This document shows, one piece after another, positions 8,583 through 16,602 of a DNA stretch of 64,000 nucleotides. Both the position numbers and the translations under genes were made by a program. The first letter of the stretch is position 1, and every line of letters begins with the position of its first letter. This stretch comes from Paenibacillus_AA sp045062745 (GTDB lineage: Bacteria; Bacillota; Bacilli; Paenibacillales; NBRC-103111): the NCBI RefSeq assembly GCF_045062745.1, contig NZ_JBJGED010000017.1:99070-163069 (forward strand), given 5' to 3'. The notes below the pieces were generated by a model, which was given only the letters and a program-made list of their open reading frames with translations, was not told where the DNA came from and made no database searches.

Positions 8583-11243
8583 ATGAAAAAATGGATACTC
8601 CCCGCACTGCTGATTCTCGTGCTGCTGGTGGCGATCATCCCGGCCTTCGCCGCACCGCCCGGCGCCGGTACGAACGGCGCCGCCCCTACGGCATCGGCCA
8701 ATGAGGTCGAGGTCAACATCTCGCTGCGCGGACAGCCGATGGCCGTCGAGCGCGCCCCCTTCCTGGCGGACAACGTGACGCTCGTCCCGCTACGCAGCAT
8801 CGCCGAGGCGCTGGGCGCCCAGGTCGACTACAACGAGAGCGACCACACGATCCAGCTTCGCAAAGACAGCTCGGTGGTCCACCTTACCCTGGGTTCGCTG
8901 TCTGCCCAGAAGAACGGCCAGCTCATCACGCTGGAAGCCGCCCCGCGCCTGTCCGGCGATATTACGATGGTGCCCGTCCGCTTCATCAGCGAGACGTTCG
9001 ACATGCTCGTCACATGGGACGACGCCACCCGGACCGTGCATCTGAACGACCTGCAGCAATTGCCGACGGTCGGCTCCCTGGACAATCTGAAGAAGCTCGT
9101 GGAGGAAGCGCGCACCTCCATGAACGGGTCGTACGCCGTCGCAATGACGGATTCGATGGCGGTCTCGAAGGAGGCGGTGAGAGCGCCGCAAGCCGCGGCT
9201 GAATCCGGCGCAGGCAGCTCCGCCAATGCAGCCGACCAGAAGAGCAAGTCCGGCGACTACTCGACGACGAATACGCAAGTCGAAGGCGTCGACGAAGCCG
9301 ACGTCGTGAAGACGGACGGGACCTATCTGTACCAAGTGAACCGGATGTCGAACGAAGTGCTGATCACCCAGGCCTATCCATCTACGGAGATGAAGCTGGT
9401 CAGCACATTGAATTATAAGGACCAGAACTTCAGTCCGACTGAATTGTATGTAGACGACCGATATTTGGTCGTCATCGGCAACGCCTACCAGCCGATCGGG
9501 AAACCGACCCCGATGCCGATGCCGATGGAATCGAGCTCCAGTTCCAGCAACAGCTCCAACTCCAGCTTAGCCTCGGGTTCGGGCTCGAGCAGCGCCTCGA
9601 CGGGAGCGGCTGCCCCTGGCAGTGCCCCTGTCTCCAGCGGCGCCGGCTCCAGCGGATCGACAGGCGCAGCCACATCGTCGATTGCCGCCTTGCCGAGCGC
9701 CAAGGTAGTAGCCGACGGCATGATGATCTACCCCGGCTATTCCCGCAGCACGCTCAAAGCTTACATCTACGACATCGCGGACAAGGCCAATCCGAAGCAA
9801 GTACGCGATCTGGAGCTGGAAGGCTCCTACGTGTCCTCGCGCAAAATCGGCTCCGCCCTGTACCTTGTGGCGAATCAGTATGTGAACCTGCCTTACGCGG
9901 TGAAGCAGCCGGCAGCTATAACAAAGGACGCCATCGCCGTTCCGCCCACGCCGCCGGAATCGTCCGTCGCCCCTTCCTACCGGGACTCCGCGGTATCGAA
10001 CGATTTCCGAACGATGGATTACGGCGACATCCGCTACTTTCCGGGCTCCGTAGAGAGCAACTACATGATCGTAGCCGGCCTGGACCTGAACAATCTGGAG
10101 AAAAGCATGAATGTCAGCGCCTACCTGGGCTCCGGTCAAAACGTGTTTGCGTCGGATCAGAATTTGTACGTCGCTGTCACCAAGTATACTCCGATTCCGA
10201 CCGACGCCGCTCCGCAGGATTCGACGAGCCCGATTACGCCTGAGAAGAAACGGCTGATAGCTCCACGAACCGAGCCGAATACGACGGTGTACAAATTCCG
10301 GCTCGATCAAGGCAGCACGAAGTACGTAGCCCAAGGCGACGTGCCTGGCACGGTGCTGAACCAGTTCTCGATGGATGAATACAACCAGCATTTCCGCATC
10401 GCCACGACGAAAGGCTACATGTGGGCGAACGGCGCGGATACGTCGAAGAACAACGTCTATATCCTGAATGAGGCGCTGACGATAACCGGCAAGCTCGAGA
10501 ATATCGCACCTGGGGAGCGCATCTACTCGACCCGCTTCATGGGGAACCGCGCTTATATGGTGACTTTCAAGAACGTCGATCCGCTCTTCGCGCTCGACCT
10601 GAGCAACCCGAGCAATCCGACCATTCTGGGCGCCCTCAAAATTCCGGGCTACAGTGATTACCTGCATCCGTACGATGAGAACCACCTGATCGGCTTCGGG
10701 AAAGAAACGGTGGAAACGACCATTAAAGGCGGAGCCCCCGGAGTCCCGGATCAGACGATGGCTTATTACCTGGGGATGAAAATCTCTCTATTCGACGTCA
10801 CCGACGTAGCCCATCCGGTAGAGCAATTCAAGGAAGTGATCGGCGACCGGGGCACGTATTCCGAGCTGCTGAACAACCATAAAGCGCTCCTGTTCTCCAA
10901 GGAAAACAATCTGCTTGCGTTTCCGGTGACGGTCATGACCGTTAAGAACAATACGACGGACCGGAACGGCATGCCCGCCTACGGCCAGTTCGACTTCCAA
11001 GGCGCTTATGTGTATAACCTCGATCTGCAATCCGGGTTCAAGCTGCGCGCCCGCATCACACATATGACGGAGGACGAACGCCTCAAGTCCGGCAACGGCT
11101 ACTACAACGGGGCCCATAACGTGGACCGCATTCTGTACATCAAGGATACGCTCTATACGTTGTCGCCCGGCATGATCAAGACGAACGACCTGCTTACGCT
11201 CAAAGAGAAGGACAGCTTGCCGCTGCCGACTCCTACGAAGTAA
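8583..11243 (+). CDS. Secreted stalk-domain and beta-propeller protein
   Basis: The start used is the ATG with AGGAGG eight bases upstream (8569-8574), giving 886 residues and a signal peptide (MKKWILPALL to about residue 27). Residues 40-155 hold a copper-amine-oxidase N-terminal-like stalk domain, with VTLVPLRSIAEALGAQV and ITMVPVRFISETF. No catalytic amine-oxidase domain follows. From about residue 220 the protein resembles the secreted beta-propeller family PF09826 (TQVEGVDEADVVKTDG is its signature), interrupted near residues 313-369 by a Ser/Gly/Ala-rich low-complexity insertion. It probably sits in or on the cell wall; no enzymatic role is evident. It diverges from importer cluster 1 and shares the stalk domain with the next gene. 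Confidence 0.85.
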   Translation: MKKWILPALLILVLLVAIIPAFAAPPGAGTNGAAPTASANEVEVNISLRGQPMAVERAPFLADNVTLVPLRSIAEALGAQVDYNESDHTIQLRKDSSVVHLTLGSLSAQKNGQLITLEAAPRLSGDITMVPVRFISETFDMLVTWDDATRTVHLNDLQQLPTVGSLDNLKKLVEEARTSMNGSYAVAMTDSMAVSKEAVRAPQAAAESGAGSSANAADQKSKSGDYSTTNTQVEGVDEADVVKTDGTYLYQVNRMSNEVLITQAYPSTEMKLVSTLNYKDQNFSPTELYVDDRYLVVIGNAYQPIGKPTPMPMPMESSSSSSNSSNSSLASGSGSSSASTGAAAPGSAPVSSGAGSSGSTGAATSSIAALPSAKVVADGMMIYPGYSRSTLKAYIYDIADKANPKQVRDLELEGSYVSSRKIGSALYLVANQYVNLPYAVKQPAAITKDAIAVPPTPPESSVAPSYRDSAVSNDFRTMDYGDIRYFPGSVESNYMIVAGLDLNNLEKSMNVSAYLGSGQNVFASDQNLYVAVTKYTPIPTDAAPQDSTSPITPEKKRLIAPRTEPNTTVYKFRLDQGSTKYVAQGDVPGTVLNQFSMDEYNQHFRIATTKGYMWANGADTSKNNVYILNEALTITGKLENIAPGERIYSTRFMGNRAYMVTFKNVDPLFALDLSNPSNPTILGALKIPGYSDYLHPYDENHLIGFGKETVETTIKGGAPGVPDQTMAYYLGMKISLFDVTDVAHPVEQFKEVIGDRGTYSELLNNHKALLFSKENNLLAFPVTVMTVKNNTTDRNGMPAYGQFDFQGAYVYNLDLQSGFKLRARITHMTEDERLKSGNGYYNGAHNVDRILYIKDTLYTLSPGMIKTNDLLTLKEKDSLPLPTPTK

Positions 11244-11251
11244 AGCCAACC

Positions 11252-11284
11252 AAAGGACTGTCAGGTTTGACTTGGCAGTCCTTT
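11252..11284 (+). terminator. Terminator after beta-propeller gene
   Basis: AAAGGACTG and CAGTCCTTT form a perfect 9-bp stem with a 15-base loop just after the stop codon. The final Ts belong to the stem, so read-through into the next stalk-domain gene 33 bases later is possible. Confidence 0.6.
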
Positions 11285-11316
11285 GCCATCCCCCTATCGC
11301 TAAGGAGTGACTAGCC

Positions 11317-12642
11317 ATGCGAAAAATCTTATTCGGCTTCGTGCTCGGCGCCGCGGTATCGTTATCCTCGGTCGCCTACGCTTCCGATTCCATTCAAGCG
11401 TTCCTGTACCAAGCCAAGCTGATCATCAATGGGCAGGAAAAGAACCCGGAGGCAAGCGGCTACCAGATGCTGAACTATGAGGGGCACGCGTATGTTCCGC
11501 TCCGCTATGTGGCCGAACAGATGGGCACCGCGGTAAGCTACGATGATGCGACCAAGTCGATTACTCTCGACGACGGGTTCAATATCGCTGCCTCCTCGCC
11601 CGGATACGTGAGAGCCGGACACCTCAAGGTGACGCCGGACAACGGACATTCGAAGATTGACGTGCAGGTGTATTTCCCCGGCGTCCCTGAAGCCGACTCC
11701 CGCGTATTGGGCTATCCGCAGCGAGGGCCAGGCATAGAAATTAGCGGCAAGCTCGTCTTCTGGAACGAACAAGGCTTGCAGATGGAGCAAGTCCCATTCA
11801 AGACTACACTGATGGACGGCATTCAAATCGCTCCCCTCCAGCTCACGAGCCAAACCGATTTGTCCGGCTACAAGGCGGTGACCATCACGGATCCGATTCC
11901 GGTCCACATCAGCCTCCCTTACCCGCCGGACCTCATCATGGGCACCCAGGATGCAGGGAAGCAAATCCGCTTCGGGGTCAAGAACAGCATCGGAAAGCGG
12001 GTCGGCGACTTCACCCTGTTCCAAATGTATATTAGCTCCACATCGCAGGACTTCTTCGGTCCCGTCGAGGCGACCATCACGTTCTATGGGGAGCAGCAAG
12101 AGAAGCTGGGGACCGCCTTGGTCAAGACCCGATTGAGTGGGGGGAGCGCGCAGCTGGTCGAAGTATTGGGCCGAGGCGATCTGACCGGCTACAAAACGAT
12201 GTCGGCCGAGGTCACCAGCATGAAGGCGGAGCCGAGTTACGCCCGCAAGCTGTTCCTAAACTCCGGCTTGCTCACCGATGCCGCCAAGGGACGTCTAACG
12301 CGCATGGAGTTCGGCCTTGGCGCCACCCGGGCCGAAGTGACGGCCGCCTGGGGCCAAGCGCAAACCACCGGCTCACGCCAGACGCAGTATGAGGGGTGGG
12401 GCGACTATCAGATTTACTTCTCCGGACCGAATGCGACGGTTGGCGCCATCGGCATAGACGGAGAGAGCATCCGCTTCACAGTCGATGAAGTGAAGCAGCT
12501 GCTGGGGCCACCCGAATATGAGGGCACGAGCTTGGTCGTCGAGGGCTGGGAGTTGAACTACAAGGCCGGAGATTATATGCTGTATATGGAAGCGGATAAG
12601 CCGGACGGCACCGTCCGACACCTGACCTACAAGAAGCAGTAA
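11317..12642 (+). CDS. Secreted copper-amine-oxidase-like stalk-domain protein
   Basis: A 441-residue exported protein with signal peptide (MRKILFGFVLGAAVSLSSVAYA) and a single stalk domain at about residues 25-90 (YVPLRYVAEQMGTAVSYDD). A middle region of beta structure follows, then a C-terminal segment with two related motifs around WGQAQ and LLGPPEY; the WG-x-P pattern resembles small beta/alpha modules such as DUF4309, but the match is weak. AAGGAG lies nine bases before the ATG. The gene sits between the propeller protein and a tiny membrane peptide, all on the same strand. No catalytic residues are recognisable; a wall-associated or ligand-binding role is inference. Confidence 0.8.
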   Translation: MRKILFGFVLGAAVSLSSVAYASDSIQAFLYQAKLIINGQEKNPEASGYQMLNYEGHAYVPLRYVAEQMGTAVSYDDATKSITLDDGFNIAASSPGYVRAGHLKVTPDNGHSKIDVQVYFPGVPEADSRVLGYPQRGPGIEISGKLVFWNEQGLQMEQVPFKTTLMDGIQIAPLQLTSQTDLSGYKAVTITDPIPVHISLPYPPDLIMGTQDAGKQIRFGVKNSIGKRVGDFTLFQMYISSTSQDFFGPVEATITFYGEQQEKLGTALVKTRLSGGSAQLVEVLGRGDLTGYKTMSAEVTSMKAEPSYARKLFLNSGLLTDAAKGRLTRMEFGLGATRAEVTAAWGQAQTTGSRQTQYEGWGDYQIYFSGPNATVGAIGIDGESIRFTVDEVKQLLGPPEYEGTSLVVEGWELNYKAGDYMLYMEADKPDGTVRHLTYKKQ

Positions 12643-12672
12643 CAGGATGACGGTACAAGGAGCTCGTACACA

Positions 12673-12783
12673 ATGTCAGACAACAACCGGATCTTCCTAT
12701 ACAGGGGCTGCTTGACCGGGTTCCTCATCATGATCCCCATCTGGGCGATCGTGTTCTATCTACTATGGCGTTATGTATTCTAA
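12673..12783 (+). CDS. Small membrane peptide, 36 residues
   Basis: A short frame encodes MSDNNRIFLYRGCLTG followed by one strongly hydrophobic stretch (FLIMIPIWAIVFYLLW, residues 17-32) and ends RYVF. AAGGAG lies ten bases before the ATG, the gene starts 30 bases after the stalk-domain gene, and a strong terminator begins eight bases after its stop. Those three facts make translation likely even though it is tiny. It is a single-pass membrane peptide with charged residues on the N-side. I recognise no family; small peptides of this type often modulate a membrane complex, but no function is claimed. Confidence 0.6.
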   Translation: MSDNNRIFLYRGCLTGFLIMIPIWAIVFYLLWRYVF

Positions 12784-12790
12784 CGCGCAG

Positions 12791-12818
12791 CAGGGCCGTC
12801 TCGTTGGAGACGGCCCTG
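12791..12818 (+). terminator. Terminator of the stalk-domain gene group
   Basis: A perfect 12-bp stem (CAGGGCCGTCTC with GAGACGGCCCTG) with a GTTG loop, followed by CCCTGTTTTG. It closes the plus-strand group and lies between convergent genes. Confidence 0.85.
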
Positions 12819-12836
12819 CCCTGTTTTGTCTTGCCT

Positions 12837-15293
12837 CTATTCCCTTAGCGTCCACGGCTGCGTCTCGGGCTGCGGCAAGTTCAAGGCTTGGATGCGCGCT
12901 TTGCCTTCCGCCGACAGTCCGACCGCCCATTTTACGAAGAACTCCGTGAGATCGTGGCCCGCCACGCTGGACGCCGTAACCGCAAAGGTGTCGATCTGCT
13001 CCTGGTTCGTCTTGGGCAGCCGATCCTTCGGCATTTCCCGGTAAATCGTAAACATGCGGGTATAGAAGTCCCAGCCATAAGCCAGCTGCAGCTGTTTGAA
13101 CAACACCAGGCGATCATAGTTGTCCGTCTGCCCGTATTTTTTGTTCGGATCCGTGCTGGCCAAAAATTCCTCGGCTCGCTGATAGTACGTTTTGCCGCCT
13201 TTCGTCTTGAGCAGTTCCGACGGATTGCCGAACTTCTCCTGCATGTACAGGGAGAAGATGTTCACCGTCACTTCCCCCACATCGCTCCAGGTCCACGCGC
13301 TCTGCTGGTACTCGTGCCCGAGCTCGTGCCAGTAGCCCCAAGCTTTCGTCTTGACGTAATCCAGATTCACCAAATCCCGGCCCGCGCCCAACGGAGCCAT
13401 AATCGGGTATCCGGCATGCAGCGCTCCGGATTTGATCTGCCGGTCGACCACGTAATAGCGGGGGTATCGATCCGCCAGATGCGGCAGCGGCGCTTGCAGG
13501 GACTGGCCGGACAACCGGTCGGAGCTGTCGACGATATCGTCCCACGTCTTCATCAGCTCCTCCGGATTCGCGAGATCCCGGATGAACTCGGAGGGCACGT
13601 TCAGCACGATGCGGCCGCTCTTCAATTCCGCGATCGGGGTAGCCGGGTTGCTCCGCATCGCGTCCCACTGGGCGGCGGTCGTCTTCCCGAGCTCATAATA
13701 CGGCGCTTGAACCGCTCCGCTGATCCGGATCGTCACCTTCTGGCCCGGCGTCGGCTTCATCGGGATCAGGTAAATCATGCCCCCGTACGGACTGTTCACC
13801 TGCACGGTTCCCGGTGTCAGCTTCTTGAAGTGCACGAGCAGCGGTACCCGGTTCCACGTGGCGGTGCCGCGCAGATCGTCGTCGTGTGAACCGATCTGGA
13901 CGGATACGTTCTCGGCGCCCGGAGGGACTTCGAGCGTGACGACTTTCCCCGGAGGCGCATATAGACCGGTGCTGACCCAATTTTTATTCGGCAGCCGGAG
14001 GGAATAATTCATATCCAGCGGAAAATCGAGATCCACCTCCACCTCTCTGCCGTTCACCGCCTGAGCCTGCTCCGCTACCTTCCCTGGGAAATCGTCCGCG
14101 TAAGGCGATTTCACGTTATCGGGATTGAGCGTAAAATGGCTGAATTCGAAGTTCAACAGAGCGTTGCGGTACGGCTGATCCACTTTGACGATCGGAAAGG
14201 ACACTTGACCGTATCGCTTCACTTCATTTTGCGCCCACGCGTACAGCGGTGTTTCCGGCGTGATCGTCTCCAGCGTTTCCATGAGGACATCCGTCAGCAG
14301 CTGGCGTTTCTTGGCTGCGGTGGCTCCGGGCAGCCCGATATCGATCTGCTCGATGGTCAGCGTCCCTTCCTCCAGCGCTCTTCCCTGCTCCAGCCGGCTG
14401 TTGATATGATTGTTTCTCGACTGCTCGGCCGTCATTACAGTCGGTGTGGCGTTCGCCGTAACTTCCCGGTTCATGAGCGACAGGCCCGCCCGATTGAGCA
14501 AGCGCTGCACGGGAAAGTCGCTGCTGATGCGCGCCCCCCGCCAGTTGCCGATTCTGGCCCGTTCTTCGATCGGAGTATTGCGTGTGATGTCTTCCAGGGT
14601 TCTGCCGTTTTGGGTCACGATGACGGCACCGCCCAACCGGACGTATTGATCGAGCGCCTCCAGATCGGCTTCCGTCATCGTAATATCCACATACGCGACC
14701 GCAACCTTTTGCGGATTCAAGTTTTCCGACGTCCAGCTGTCAATCCGGACCACTTCGATCGGAAGGGACGGATCCACGGCGAGTCGGTCGGAGGTCGTCA
14801 TCAGCCGGATCTTCTTCTGGCCTTGGCTATCGAGCGCATCCGCATAGCGGTTCGTCTTATCGTTCCCGTTGCCGTTATTCGTATGGGACTTGTCGGTCAG
14901 CCACAGCAAGATGTTGCGTGCCAGCTTGCTCTGGATGTCATCTGCAGAAGCGAGGTTAAAATAGTTGGAGTTGCCGGCAACGACGATCCGGCCTTTCCCA
15001 TACCCGGCCGCTCCGACGGCAGCAATCCCTTCGGACGCGCTGACCGCAAAAGCGGCATCGCTGACCACACCTACGCCGCCTGTACCGCTATAAATCGGAA
15101 TGCCCGCCAAATCCCGGTACAGCATCTCCAAGTCTTGTTGCAGCACATCCTGCGAGGTCTGCGTACTGACCGTAGCCGCCGGGGCGCCTGTCTCTATGCC
15201 TTCCGCCATTGCGGCGGGAAGGGCTGGGGTTAACGATAACATGACGGAACAAAGGCATGTATGGAGAATGGCTTTGAACTTCATAATCCTCAT
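12837..15293 (-). CDS. Secreted M60-family (enhancin-like) zinc metallopeptidase
   Basis: An 818-residue exported protein: signal peptide about residues 1-31, an N-terminal alpha/beta region (about 50-350) resembling a GATase/DJ-1-like accessory domain (GKGRIVVAGNSNYFN), then the peptidase M60 domain with the zinc motif HELGH near residue 654 (WGYWHELGHEYQQ). M60 enzymes (PF13402) cleave glycoproteins, including mucins, next to O-glycans. The gene ends the minus-strand operon of importer cluster 2, 37 bases after the oxidoreductase, suggesting that released glycan or glycopeptide is the imported substrate (inference). The start may be residue 1 (AAAGG three bases upstream) or the ATG at residue 4. 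Specificity within M60 cannot be read. Confidence 0.85.
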   Translation of the reverse strand: MRIMKFKAILHTCLCSVMLSLTPALPAAMAEGIETGAPAATVSTQTSQDVLQQDLEMLYRDLAGIPIYSGTGGVGVVSDAAFAVSASEGIAAVGAAGYGKGRIVVAGNSNYFNLASADDIQSKLARNILLWLTDKSHTNNGNGNDKTNRYADALDSQGQKKIRLMTTSDRLAVDPSLPIEVVRIDSWTSENLNPQKVAVAYVDITMTEADLEALDQYVRLGGAVIVTQNGRTLEDITRNTPIEERARIGNWRGARISSDFPVQRLLNRAGLSLMNREVTANATPTVMTAEQSRNNHINSRLEQGRALEEGTLTIEQIDIGLPGATAAKKRQLLTDVLMETLETITPETPLYAWAQNEVKRYGQVSFPIVKVDQPYRNALLNFEFSHFTLNPDNVKSPYADDFPGKVAEQAQAVNGREVEVDLDFPLDMNYSLRLPNKNWVSTGLYAPPGKVVTLEVPPGAENVSVQIGSHDDDLRGTATWNRVPLLVHFKKLTPGTVQVNSPYGGMIYLIPMKPTPGQKVTIRISGAVQAPYYELGKTTAAQWDAMRSNPATPIAELKSGRIVLNVPSEFIRDLANPEELMKTWDDIVDSSDRLSGQSLQAPLPHLADRYPRYYVVDRQIKSGALHAGYPIMAPLGAGRDLVNLDYVKTKAWGYWHELGHEYQQSAWTWSDVGEVTVNIFSLYMQEKFGNPSELLKTKGGKTYYQRAEEFLASTDPNKKYGQTDNYDRLVLFKQLQLAYGWDFYTRMFTIYREMPKDRLPKTNQEQIDTFAVTASSVAGHDLTEFFVKWAVGLSAEGKARIQALNLPQPETQPWTLRE

Positions 15294-15329
15294 CTTCCTT
15301 TCCGAATTGTGGATTGGGTAACCGGTCCA

Positions 15330-16589
15330 TCAGCCTCTTACGGCCAACCTGTTGTAATAGTCCTCCAGTTCAATGGACTTCCCTCGGTTTAACCGGGACT
15401 CTTCGGCCGCGAACGCCATCAGATGACTGCGGACGGAAGCCGACGCCGAGGTCAGGCTTTCCCTGCCGTCATAGCTCCGAACTTCCTGGAGGAAACTGCG
15501 GACGATGCCGCCGTCGCCGCCGCCATGGCCTGTCGATTGGGTGGGAATTTCAATTTCGATCGTTTCATGAGTCAGAAAATCCATCAGCTTGATCTTACCG
15601 CCCTCGCCGCGGATTTCTCCGCGGGTGCCCATAATTTGTATTCGGCGTTCCTGATGCCGGGTCAGCCCGCTCATGCTGAACATGGCCGTGGCGCCGTCCG
15701 CGAATTCCATATTGACGACTTGATGATCGACGACATTATTGTCGCTTCGGTACACGCAGCGGCCGTAATCCGTCTCCCGCAAGCCTTGGATAATATTCTC
15801 GCGCGTCAGCTCTTCCGTGAAATGTCTCGCCCAGCCCATGCCTTCCCCCAGGTAAAAGCGGGGAGCCGAATAAGGGCACGTCGCTTCCGCCTCGCAGCCA
15901 TCGAGGCAATAGTCTGTGGAGCCGGCCGGCGCGTTCCCAGTGTGGAAATGCATCAGCGAGCCGAACGAGCTGACGCGCACACAAGGCTGATCCATAAGCC
16001 AGGACAGGACGTCCATGTCATGACACGACTTGGACAGAATCATCGGGCTGGACTCGCCGGAATGGTTCCAATTGCCGCGGACGAAGCTATGGGCCATATG
16101 CCAGTAGCCGACATTCTCGTTCAGTTGAATCGATACAACTCGGCCGATGCGTCCTTCCGTAAGGAGTCGCTTGATCGCCGACCAGAACGGCGTATAGCGG
16201 AGCACATGGCAGATGGTCAACAGCCGGTCGTTCTCCTTGGCCGCTCGCTCCATGTCGATGCACTGCTGCGGATCCGGGGACATCGGCTTCTCCAATAGAA
16301 CGTGATACTTCCGGTCAAGCGCCTTCATGGCCGGCTCGTAATGCAGGCGGTCCTGCGTGCAGATGAGGGCGATGTCGGCTAGCTTCTGCTGCGTAAGGAG
16401 CGGCTCCCACGTCAAGAACTGCCGCTCGGGCGGGATCTGGTGCGCCTCCGCGAATTTGGCCAATCGTGCCGGATTCGACTCCGCCACCGCTACGAATCTG
16501 AGTTCGTGCGGATAATCGAGGGCATAGGGCGCATACCCTCCCGCTCCTCTCGCTCCCGCACCGATCAATATAGCCGTCAATGGTTTCAT
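15330..16589 (-). CDS. Gfo/Idh/MocA-family NAD(P)-dependent oxidoreductase
   Basis: 419 residues beginning MKPLTAILIGAGARGAGG, the nucleotide-binding glycine loop of a Rossmann fold. The start has AGGAGA nine bases upstream; the longer open frame beyond it overlaps the preceding regulator gene and is not used. The family's catalytic-lysine motif EKP is near residue 98 and the C-terminal Gfo/Idh alpha/beta domain follows. Such enzymes oxidise or epimerise cyclic polyols and sugars in the cytoplasm. Placed 13 bases after the AraC regulator of cluster 2, it probably processes the imported sugar. Several cysteines cluster in the middle (CLDGCEAEATC), which is uncommon and may bind a metal. Confidence 0.88.
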   Translation of the reverse strand: MKPLTAILIGAGARGAGGYAPYALDYPHELRFVAVAESNPARLAKFAEAHQIPPERQFLTWEPLLTQQKLADIALICTQDRLHYEPAMKALDRKYHVLLEKPMSPDPQQCIDMERAAKENDRLLTICHVLRYTPFWSAIKRLLTEGRIGRVVSIQLNENVGYWHMAHSFVRGNWNHSGESSPMILSKSCHDMDVLSWLMDQPCVRVSSFGSLMHFHTGNAPAGSTDYCLDGCEAEATCPYSAPRFYLGEGMGWARHFTEELTRENIIQGLRETDYGRCVYRSDNNVVDHQVVNMEFADGATAMFSMSGLTRHQERRIQIMGTRGEIRGEGGKIKLMDFLTHETIEIEIPTQSTGHGGGDGGIVRSFLQEVRSYDGRESLTSASASVRSHLMAFAAEESRLNRGKSIELEDYYNRLAVRG

Positions 16590-16602
16590 AAAAGAATCTC
16601 TC

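Noticed and set aside
8583..12642. Copper amine oxidase activity for the two stalk-domain proteins
   Set aside because: Only the N-terminal accessory domain is present; no catalytic domain or topaquinone motif is seen.
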